Assembly (NCBI GenBank): GCA_035529435.1 | Contig: DATKWS010000148.1 | Span: 1 to 5,136, forward strand | DNA: 5,136 bases | Reading direction: 5' to 3' | DNA from: DATKWS01 sp035529435 | GTDB taxonomy: Bacteria > Krumholzibacteriota > Krumholzibacteriia > Krumholzibacteriales > Krumholzibacteriaceae | Part shown: positions 1 to 5,136 of the stretch, piece by piece | Numbering within the stretch: position 1 is the first letter of the stretch | Layout: the number at the start of each line of letters is the position of its first letter | Notes under the pieces: model-generated | What the model was told of the DNA's origin: nothing | Seen by the model: the letters and a program-made list of their open reading frames with translations, nothing else | The model's database searches: none | Translations under genes and position numbers: made by a program

Positions 1-24
1 GGCTCTTCGCGGGTTTGAGTGGGT
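1..24 (+). repeat. Left terminal inverted repeat (IRL) of the ISL3 element
   Basis: Compared with the reverse complement of 1370-1393, 21 of 24 positions match: the outer 12 bases are identical, followed by mismatches at positions 13, 16 and 17 and a second identical block AGTGGGT at 18-24. The two-block pattern suggests a tip that is cleaved and an inner block that is bound by transposase; that division of roles is inferred from other insertion sequences. Confidence 0.93.
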
Positions 25-54
25 AGTTTAGCCGATGTCTATTATTCAGATGCA

Positions 55-63
55 AGTGGGTCA
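55..63 (+). repeat. Subterminal repeat AGTGGGTCA inside the left end
   Basis: The inner IR block AGTGGGT (18-24) recurs in direct orientation at 55-61. The extended nonamer AGTGGGTCA at 55-63 exactly matches the complement of 1368-1376 in the right end. It lies in the non-coding leader before the transposase, and could be an additional transposase binding site or chance similarity. No matching extra copy was seen near the right end. Confidence 0.45.
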
Positions 64-133
64 AGGGGTTATGTGGAATGTTGGGCATTGAAAAGCTGTA
101 CGGATTTTCGTGCCTGTATGATAGCATGAGGAC

Positions 134-1380
134 ATGAAGACACCGAAATCGATTCGAGAGTTGTTTTCCCTGCCGGGATTTGTTGCCGGCATGAGGCTTC
201 GAGGCTACTTCGGAGACCGGTTTGCACGAGTGGTCGTGCTGAGACGCCGAAAAAAACAGCGATCTGCTCCTGCTGTGGTCGCCGGTGCCGAGGCCGCTAT
301 GACAAGCGCACGTGTCTGGCGCGGGATCTTTCCGTGGCCGGCTGGCGCATCTACGTTGAGTTCGAGCGCTGGCGGGTCTATTGCCCGTGGTGTCGCGCCG
401 TGTTTGTAGAGCGTCTCGATTGGTTGGCGGAGAACCCGCGCTACACGCAGCGCTATGCGATGCACGTGGGGGCGCTGTGCCGGGAGATGAGCAACAAGGC
501 GGTTGCTGAGCTTGAGCGGCTGCATGACAGCACGGTCAAGAAGCTCGACATGATCTACATGGCGAAGCAGGTTGCGCGGGCGGGGACTCCCGCGCCCCGC
601 GTGATCGGCGTGGATGAGATCGCGATCCGCAAAGGGCACGACTACCGCATCATCGTCAGTGATCTGGACCGCGGCCGTCCGATCTGGGTTGGAGGCCGTG
701 GCCGCCGCGAGGAAGACCTCAACCTGTTCTTCCAGGGGATGGGCACACGCAAGGTCGGGCGCATCAAGCTGGTGGCGATGGACATGTGGCAGCCGTTCTT
801 CAAGTCGGTCAAGAAGAATGTCCCCGGCGCTGAGGTGGTCTACGACAAGTTCCACATCATGCGGCACCTCAACGACGCCCTCGACGTGGTGCGGCGGCGC
901 GAGTACCACCGTCTCGCCGGCAAGGACCGCTCGTTCATCAAGGGCCAGCGGTATACGCTGCTGTCGCACCGGGAGAACCTCACCCTGGAAGGGCGTCGGG
1001 CGCTGCGCAAGTTGTTCAAGGCCAACAAGAGGCTCACGGTGGCCTATCTCCTGAAGGAGTCCTTCGGGCAACTGTGGGACTACGAGACCGAGGGCTGGGC
1101 GCGGCGGTTCTTCGAGCGCTGGCGCGAGGCGCTCAAGTGGCAGCGGCTCGATCCCTATGTGAAGTTCACGGAGATGATCGAACGCCATTGGGACGGCATC
1201 GCCTCATACTGCCATCCGGGGAATAAGTTCAGCCTGGGCATGGTCGAGGGCCTCAATACCAAGATCCGCGTTCTCCAGCGTCGGGCGTACGGCTACCGGG
1301 ATGAAGAGTATCTCAAGCTCAAGATCGTCGCGGCGTTCCTGCCCCCGTTGGGGAGAAAGGCATCAAATGACCCACTGTAA
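134..1380 (+). CDS. ISL3-family DDE transposase, expressed through a -1 frameshift at 250-256
   Basis: Transposase that would bind the element's inverted repeats and catalyse its movement. It reads from ATG 134 in one frame to the A7 run at 250-256, then in the -1 frame from codon 256-258 to the TAA at 1378-1380, giving 41 + 374 = 415 residues, a normal ISL3 length. The first part carries the family-like N-terminus (FSLPGF followed by VVVLRRRKK). The second begins TAICSCCGRR, giving zinc ligands C45/C48 with CPWC at 84-87, then an HTH region (about 104-139). DDE candidates are D161 (VIGVDE), D217 (VAMDMW) and E372 (MVEGLN). Neither frame alone is adequate. The upstream frame stops at 407-409 after 91 codons. 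The downstream frame is open from 130 but has no ATG, GTG or TTG before GTG 334, which lies inside the zinc finger. GAGG at 128-131 is only 2 bases from the ATG, a poor ribosome site, so initiation may be weak. The alternative is a pseudogene or a sequencing indel. Confidence 0.88.
250..256 (+). other. Candidate -1 frameshift (slippery) site A-AAA-AAA in the transposase
   Basis: Seven A residues lie in the upstream frame as cgA AAA AAA cag, the X-XXY-YYZ register that allows two tRNAs to slip back one base together. Slippage joins VVVLRRRKK directly to TAICSCC, exactly where the protein homology changes frame. A7 could also slip during transcription. Possible stimulators are weak: a 5-bp pairing of 256-260 with 272-276, and a 6-bp stem with two G-U pairs, 275-280 with 292-297. 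No convincing upstream Shine-Dalgarno stimulator is seen. Confidence 0.68.
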
Positions 1381-1393
1381 TCCGCGAAGAGCC
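1370..1393 (-). repeat. Right terminal inverted repeat (IRR) of the ISL3 element
   Basis: Inverted partner of 1-24, with 21 of 24 matches. The transposase stop codon (1378-1380) lies inside it, so the last transposase codons double as repeat sequence and only 13 bases separate the stop from the element's tip. The flanking host DNA starts at 1394. Confidence 0.93.
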
Positions 1394-1714
1394 ATAATGG
1401 AGAAGTAGTAGCTGTTGCTCTTCTCTGCTGCCCCCCAATCGTTCCGAGAATGATATTCTTCTAGTGTGGCATGGAATATCCGCGCTACAGACGGAGCTAT
1501 TCTAGCAGATTTCGATGTGCCTGGTCAAATATTTCTGACGGTCGTGCCCGGGATAGCCGGTTTGGTGCGGTTATTTATAATATTTACAATGAGTTAATGT
1601 TAAGGCCGGTGTGGTGGCGGATAGTTTCCTCTCGATACGGGCGATGGGCGGCTTCGTTCTCACTCTTGTCCATACGATAAAAATTGGCTCGGCGGCATGC
1701 GCAGCATCGGGTAG

Positions 1715-1720
1715 TATAAT
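1715..1720 (+). promoter_or_regulatory. Candidate -10 box of the phosphoesterase promoter
   Basis: A perfect TATAAT 49 bases before the start codon, which would give a leader of roughly 40 nt. There is no good -35 at 17 +/- 1 spacing. The nearest TTG-containing hexamer, TTGGCT at 1684-1689, is 25 bases upstream of the -10 and too far for a standard sigma-70 promoter. The call rests on the -10 match and its position alone. Confidence 0.4.
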
Positions 1721-1755
1721 CGGACGTTTGACGATCACCATCATTTCAGAGACGT

Positions 1756-1762
1756 GAGGGAG
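1756..1762 (+). promoter_or_regulatory. Ribosome binding site of the phosphoesterase gene
   Basis: GAGGGAG ends 7 bases before the ATG at 1770, a good anti-SD match at normal spacing. It supports this start, which also places the twin-arginine motif at the very N-terminus. Confidence 0.75.
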
Positions 1763-1769
1763 TGTCATT

Positions 1770-3296
1770 ATGCAAGATAGGAGATCCTTCCTGGAGCAGA
1801 TCGGATTCGCGGCGGCCGGGCTCTTTATCGCCGAGGGAATTTTGGCCGATCCCGCGCGGCCCGTCGATGTCTCCGGATTGACGGATGTTGCCGGGACGGC
1901 TGGCACGGAGCCCGCCGCCTGGAGCCCGATTCGAATCCGGGGAAGGGTGCACGCCGGGGGGCGGGGGATCGAGGGTGTCGGTGTGTCGGATGGATTGTCT
2001 GTTGTGCGGAGCGGCGGGGAGGGGCGTTTCGAAATCGTCTCGAGCTCGCGGCGTCGATTCGTCCACGTGTCTCTGCCGGCTGGGTATCGCATTCCGGTGA
2101 ACGATACCGGGACCGCCCGGTTCTACCGGCCGATCGAGGTGGGGCGGGACGGCGAGATGTCGGTCGAATTCGCCCTCGATCCCGCGGGCGTCGATGATCG
2201 GCGGCACGCATTTCTCCTGATGGCCGATCCCCAGATGCTCGATGTCGATGATGTCGGGCGGCTGCACGGCGAATCGGTCCCCGATCTGATAGGAACGGTG
2301 CGGGGCCTCGCGCCGCTCCCCGTATTCGGCGTCGCGTGCGGCGATGTCATGTACGACCGGCTCGGGCTGTTACCCGAGTACGAGCGCGCGGTCGAGCGGA
2401 TCGGCATTCCCTGTTTCCAGGTCATGGGGAATCACGATGTCGAGGTCGAGGCGGGGACCGACGAGCAGTCGGCAGGCACATTCGAACGGCACTTCGGGCC
2501 GGCGTACTATTCATTCAACAGGGGAGAGATACATTATATCGTTCTGGACGATATCTTCTGGTTCGGGAGGTACATCGGCTACATGGATCAGACGCAGCTC
2601 GACTGGCTCCGGGCCGATCTCGCGCTGCTCGAGAGGGGGCGGACGGTCGTGGTCTTCATGCACATACCGCCCTACATCGAGCACCACCTGCGGCACGGAA
2701 AACAGCAGCCGAATAACACCACCGTGGTTACGAACCGGGAACTTCTCTACGAGGTGCTGGAACCGTTCAATACATACTTCGTGTGCGGGCACATGCACGA
2801 GAGTGAGTTTCTCCGCGATGGCGGCGCGGAGATTCATGTATGCGGGGCCCTGTGCGGCGCATGGTGGACCGATTCGATCTGTTACGACGGCACGCCGAAC
2901 GGCTACATGATCTACGGGGCCGATGGGAGCAATCTCGCCTGGCGCTACAAATCGATCGGAAAGGGGATCGACCACCAGATGTGTCTCTATGCGCCCGGAG
3001 CGGTTCCGGAGTTCCCCGGGGACGTCGTGGCGAATGTGTGGGGCGCCGATGGTGATTGGAAGGTCGCGTGGTTCGAGGGTGGAATGCGCAAGGGGCTGAT
3101 GAAACGGCGCCTCGGGACCGACCCCACCGCCGAGCGGCTCTTCAGGGGGCCGGCGCTGCCCCCGAAGCATGTCTGGGTCGATCCGGTGAGGACCGATCAT
3201 CTATTCACTGCGAAGCCGTCCCCCGCGCTCCGGGATGTCGTCATCGAGGCGGTCGACCGGTGGGGACGTGTCTACAGCCAGCGTCTCGCGTGGTAG
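1770..3296 (+). CDS. Tat-exported calcineurin-like metallophosphoesterase, three-domain type
   Basis: A 508-residue predicted metal-dependent phosphohydrolase acting outside the cytoplasm; the substrate is unknown. It opens with a twin-arginine signal (DRRSFLEQ, residues 3-10), a hydrophobic stretch (11-25) and a likely cleavage near 26, suggesting export of the folded enzyme through Tat. Residues about 53-137 look like a small beta-sandwich N-terminal domain (RGRVHAGGRGIEGVGV onward) as found in the MetallophosN/carboxypeptidase-regulatory-like group. The catalytic core (about 146-345) has D153-P-Q155, G191-D192, G220-N-H-D223, H298 (VVVFMHIPP) and G340-H-M-H343. The first motif is D-x-Q instead of the usual D-x-H; DPQ also occurs in CPPED1-like phosphoesterases, so the site need not be defective. 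Residues about 362-508 (GAWWTDS, DGTPNGY, WRYKSIG) match the MetallophosC-type C-terminal domain. The gene stands alone with its own ribosome site and probable promoter, and converges with the next gene across 63 bases. The architecture is well supported; a specific phosphatase, diesterase or phospholipase activity is not. Confidence 0.93.
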   Translation: MQDRRSFLEQIGFAAAGLFIAEGILADPARPVDVSGLTDVAGTAGTEPAAWSPIRIRGRVHAGGRGIEGVGVSDGLSVVRSGGEGRFEIVSSSRRRFVHVSLPAGYRIPVNDTGTARFYRPIEVGRDGEMSVEFALDPAGVDDRRHAFLLMADPQMLDVDDVGRLHGESVPDLIGTVRGLAPLPVFGVACGDVMYDRLGLLPEYERAVERIGIPCFQVMGNHDVEVEAGTDEQSAGTFERHFGPAYYSFNRGEIHYIVLDDIFWFGRYIGYMDQTQLDWLRADLALLERGRTVVVFMHIPPYIEHHLRHGKQQPNNTTVVTNRELLYEVLEPFNTYFVCGHMHESEFLRDGGAEIHVCGALCGAWWTDSICYDGTPNGYMIYGADGSNLAWRYKSIGKGIDHQMCLYAPGAVPEFPGDVVANVWGADGDWKVAWFEGGMRKGLMKRRLGTDPTAERLFRGPALPPKHVWVDPVRTDHLFTAKPSPALRDVVIEAVDRWGRVYSQRLAW

Positions 3297-3359
3297 GAGA
3301 TCGGATCATTGCGCCCGGCGGGTTTGACTGTCGTTGGTGATTTCACAGGCATCGCCGCT

Positions 3360-5136
3360 CTACCGCATTTCCGGCGCCTTCTCACCCCGTTTCGCCCGCA
3401 AAAGGACCCGTATCTGCTCGGCGATCTCTTCTTCACGCGCCGTCTCGGCGCCCGCGAGGGCCCGTTCGAGATGATCGATCGCCTCCCGGGTGCGCCCCAG
3501 ATTCAGCAGCGATGCGCCGAGGTAATAGCGGATCAGGTACGAATCGGGATTCTGCGCGAGGGCGCGCTCGAGGTGCTCCACCGCCTCATCGGGCCGCCGC
3601 TGACGGTTTCGGATGAGGCCGAGGAACTTGTGGGCGTTGCCGTAATCGCGCCGGAGCCGCAGCGCCTCGTTGAGATGGAGAATGGCCTTGTCGAGATCGC
3701 CGCGCTTGCTCAGCTCGAATCCCACCGAGCAGTGCATCTCGGCCCGGTAGTCATAGCGCTCCGTTGCAAATGGGCCGGGGAGGCTCGTGAAAAATGCGAT
3801 CGCCGCGACGACGCCGGCCATGACGGCGGCCGGGCGCAGGCGGCCCTTCCGAATTGAGTCGGCGAAGTGCCTGAGTCCCATCGCCGCCGGCACGGCGAGG
3901 ACGGGGACGATCGGCGTGCGGTATCGCGCCGAGACGAACACGAAAATGATGGCGGCGGGATAGAGGACGGCGTAGAGAAACAGCGGTAACGGGATGCGCC
4001 TCCGGTACGTGTACAGACCGATGAGGGTGAAGGGGAGAATCAACCCGAACGGAAACCCGAATCCGCGCGCCTTCCAGGCGAGCGCGGAGAGGAGGCGCGA
4101 GTACCGTCGGTAAATGTAGATATCGACGTTTCGCGGCAGCTCGCGGGAGCCGAGAAACTGTACGGTCTTGCCGAGCAGCCCGGCGATATACCCGCCCGGT
4201 GACGATTTCACATAGCCCCAGAACCGGTTCATGAAGAATGCACGGTCGCTGGCGCCGCCGGTCGAGCCGTGGACCGTCGGCAGCCGCGTGAGATCCCGCC
4301 ATTCCGCTCCGGGGCGAATCATCAGTGTTTTGTCGGTATCGGGATTGTTCCCGATATAGAGGTTGATCGGCCCCGACTGCGGGAGAAATGAGAACTGCCC
4401 CGTTTCGGTGTGGCAGAGTATCGCGATCGGTATGGCGACGACGAGGAAGCCGAGGGCGAGGATGCCGCCCCGCGCGGCGACCGCGGCCCATCCGTGTTTG
4501 CGGTCCCCGCCCCGCGTGGCGGTCGAACTGCTTCCATGTGTATGGTCCCCGCCCCGCGCGGTAATCCCTCCCGTTTTTCTTCCACGACGATTAATGCGGA
4601 CGAGAAGCCAGATCGCCGCCGCTATGATAAACGGCAGGAATGTCGCCCGCGTGATCGTGCCGAGCCCGGCGCATATGCCGAGAGTGAGGTATGACCCGAT
4701 CGATCGCCTCCTGTCGGTCTCGAGTATCAGGAAAATCAGCGCGGCGCTCCAGAACGCCGCCCATCCCGTGGCGAGGAGCTCCTGCTCGAAGAAGATGAGC
4801 GGTCCGCAGAGGGCTGTGATTGCCGCGGCTATCACTCCGGCCTTACGGTCGAAGATGCGCGCGCCGATAAATAGCACGAGAACGCAGGTGAGGGCGCCGA
4901 GCACGATCTGCGCGACCTTGGCTGCGATGATCGATCCGCCGCCGATTTTGTAGACCATCGCGAGAAAGAGGGGGTAGAGCGGCCCCTGCCAGAAGAGCTT
5001 CTCGTTGATCTCCCCGCCGAAGGCGATCGCCCGCGCGATCGTATCGTAATTCTCCGCATCGACGACCGGCACGCGGAAGGTCGGGCTGTCCGACATCTCG
5101 CCGAGGTACACGAGCCTGATCGCGAGCGCCGCAATG
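3360..5136 (-). CDS. GT39/PMT-like polytopic membrane glycosyltransferase with C-terminal TPRs (5' end missing)
   Basis: Probably transfers a sugar from a polyprenyl-linked donor at the outer face of the inner membrane; acceptor unknown. The frame is open to the window edge. A GTG at 5111 is possible, but the upstream codons (IAALAIRL) continue the first membrane segment and the typical family start, so the true start lies beyond 5136. Counting from the GTG as residue 1: PVVDAENYDTIA (15-26) holds the family's early acidic loop motif, and QGPLYPLFLA (42-51) is also typical. Hydrophobic segments lie near 60-83, 92-131, 139-172, 214-234, 350-368, 374-393, 396-412 and 424-441. GPINLYIGNNP (247-257) matches a conserved loop of these proteins, and SARYRTPIVP (394-403) is another family signature. 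After the last membrane segment come three 34-residue TPRs (about 456-489, 490-523, 524-557) and a charged tail, suggesting a protein-protein docking module. A 14-residue tandem repeat at about 186-216 lengthens the loop between two membrane segments. The gene converges with the phosphoesterase gene and no terminator is evident in the 63-bp gap. Confidence 0.88.
   Translation of the reverse strand, partial: IAALAIRLVYLGEMSDSPTFRVPVVDAENYDTIARAIAFGGEINEKLFWQGPLYPLFLAMVYKIGGGSIIAAKVAQIVLGALTCVLVLFIGARIFDRKAGVIAAAITALCGPLIFFEQELLATGWAAFWSAALIFLILETDRRRSIGSYLTLGICAGLGTITRATFLPFIIAAAIWLLVRINRRGRKTGGITARGGDHTHGSSSTATRGGDRKHGWAAVAARGGILALGFLVVAIPIAILCHTETGQFSFLPQSGPINLYIGNNPDTDKTLMIRPGAEWRDLTRLPTVHGSTGGASDRAFFMNRFWGYVKSSPGGYIAGLLGKTVQFLGSRELPRNVDIYIYRRYSRLLSALAWKARGFGFPFGLILPFTLIGLYTYRRRIPLPLFLYAVLYPAAIIFVFVSARYRTPIVPVLAVPAAMGLRHFADSIRKGRLRPAAVMAGVVAAIAFFTSLPGPFATERYDYRAEMHCSVGFELSKRGDLDKAILHLNEALRLRRDYGNAHKFLGLIRNRQRRPDEAVEHLERALAQNPDSYLIRYYLGASLLNLGRTREAIDHLERALAGAETAREEEIAEQIRVLLRAKRGEKAPEMR
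4464..4562 (-). repeat. In-frame 42-bp tandem repeat inside the glycosyltransferase gene
   Basis: Two full units (4464-4505 and 4506-4547, 28 of 42 bases identical) and the start of a third (4548-4562) share a GC-rich core, CGCCCCGCGYGG on the plus strand, spaced exactly 42 bases apart. In the protein this gives RGGD-HTHG, RGGD-RKHG and a final RGG at 14-residue intervals (residues about 186-216), so the reading frame is kept. The repeat sits in a basic loop between hydrophobic segments ending near 172 and beginning near 214, a place that tolerates insertions. Confidence 0.78.

Larger units (their letters stand above)
1..1393 (+). mobile_element. Complete ISL3-family insertion sequence
   Basis: A 1393-bp element bounded by terminal inverted repeats that begin GGCTCTTCGCGG at both tips, the GGCTCTT start being typical of the ISL3 family. 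Between them lies one transposase locus whose translated product has the ISL3 layout: N-terminal zinc finger, HTH and DDE domain ending in an EGLN motif. The length is within the usual range for the family. The left tip coincides with the first base of the window, so the left flank and the 8-bp target duplication normal for this family cannot be seen. The right flank begins ATAATGGA (1394-1401), which is the expected duplicate. Both ends look intact and the only disruption is the frame change in the transposase. The element is probably active or recently active, but that is inference. Confidence 0.93.
1394..1769. other. Intergenic region between the insertion sequence and the phosphoesterase gene
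   Basis: 376 bases with no convincing gene. A 69-codon frame at 1471-1680 has no ribosome binding site and an arginine/serine/tryptophan-rich product of no recognisable family. The middle part (about 1490-1600) is visibly richer in A and T than the flanking genes. A small dyad AGAAT-GAT-ATTCT sits at 1447-1459 but lacks a T-tract and is too short to call a terminator. A TATAAT at 1576-1581 has no acceptable -35 partner. The last 60 bases hold the likely promoter and ribosome site of the downstream gene. No tRNA or other RNA gene was recognised. Confidence 0.6.

Noticed and set aside
117..122. TATGAT as the transposase promoter -10
   Set aside because: It sits only 11 bases before the start codon and no -35 match lies at proper spacing; TTGAAA at 88-93 would need a 23-base spacer.
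205..1188. A 327-codon open frame on the minus strand opposite the transposase
   Set aside because: It is an antisense shadow of a GC-rich gene: the plus-strand product has clear ISL3 motifs, while this product is low-complexity in H, R, P and L with no recognisable domain and no ribosome site.
334..1380. Transposase starting independently at GTG 334
   Set aside because: This start would delete the first zinc-finger cysteine pair (C45/C48) and the conserved N-terminus, both of which are encoded just upstream; the frameshifted reading from 134 explains the data better.
1447..1459. AGAAT-GAT-ATTCT dyad as a terminator or operator
   Set aside because: Only five A/T-rich base pairs, no T-tract and no associated gene end; likely chance.
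1471..1680. A 69-codon frame in the intergenic region
   Set aside because: No ribosome binding site, unusual residue composition and no recognisable family; it crosses the most A/T-rich stretch, where chance frames of this size are unremarkable.
1746..2267. Minus-strand open frames of 173 codons opposite the phosphoesterase N-terminus (also 1571-2092)
   Set aside because: Both overlap the well-supported phosphoesterase gene and have proline/arginine-rich translations typical of antisense frames in GC-rich DNA.
4464..4562. The regularly spaced GC-rich cores as a CRISPR array
   Set aside because: The repeated core is only about 12-15 bases, the spacing keeps codon phase inside a continuous gene, there are fewer than three full units and the intervening sequence is itself partly repeated; it is a coding tandem repeat.
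4363..4953. Plus-strand open frames of 196 and 182 codons (4363-4953 and 3309-3857) opposite the glycosyltransferase gene
   Set aside because: Antisense to a gene with membrane segments, family loop motifs and three TPRs; neither translation shows a domain.

Overview
The window carries three protein-coding loci and nothing that looks like a multi-gene system: a complete insertion sequence at the left edge, a secreted metallophosphoesterase gene in the middle, and a membrane glycosyltransferase-like gene with C-terminal TPR repeats on the opposite strand, which runs off the right edge. The DNA is GC-rich apart from the intergenic stretch after the insertion sequence. A Tat-exported phosphoesterase and a GT39-type membrane protein with TPRs fit an environmental Gram-negative-type bacterium (for example the Planctomycetes/Bacteroidetes/FCB-like breadth of lineages). 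There is no rRNA or other marker here to place it more closely, so the taxonomy is only a guess.

Positions 1-1393 are an ISL3-family insertion sequence bounded by imperfect 24-bp inverted repeats. The window starts exactly at its left tip. The transposase is split over two frames. An N-terminal segment starting at 134 runs in one frame to an A7 run at 250-256, and the zinc-finger, HTH and DDE parts continue in the -1 frame to 1380. The A7 run sits in the register A-AAA-AAA of the upstream frame, so a -1 ribosomal frameshift (or transcript slippage) would restore a 415-residue transposase of normal family length. This is the most interesting signal in the window.

Positions 1394-1769 are a relatively A/T-rich non-coding stretch. 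It ends in a consensus -10 hexamer and a good ribosome binding site for the next gene. The 1770-3296 gene encodes a 508-residue Tat-signal phosphoesterase with an N-terminal beta-sandwich-like domain, a calcineurin-like catalytic core and a C-terminal domain.

The 3360-5136 gene (minus strand, 5' end missing) converges on it across a 63-bp gap with no obvious terminator. It encodes a polytopic GT39/PMT-like protein followed by three TPRs. One of its inter-membrane loops carries an in-frame 42-bp (14-residue) tandem repeat. The two chromosomal genes converge and are not an operon, and no functional link between them can be shown from the sequence.
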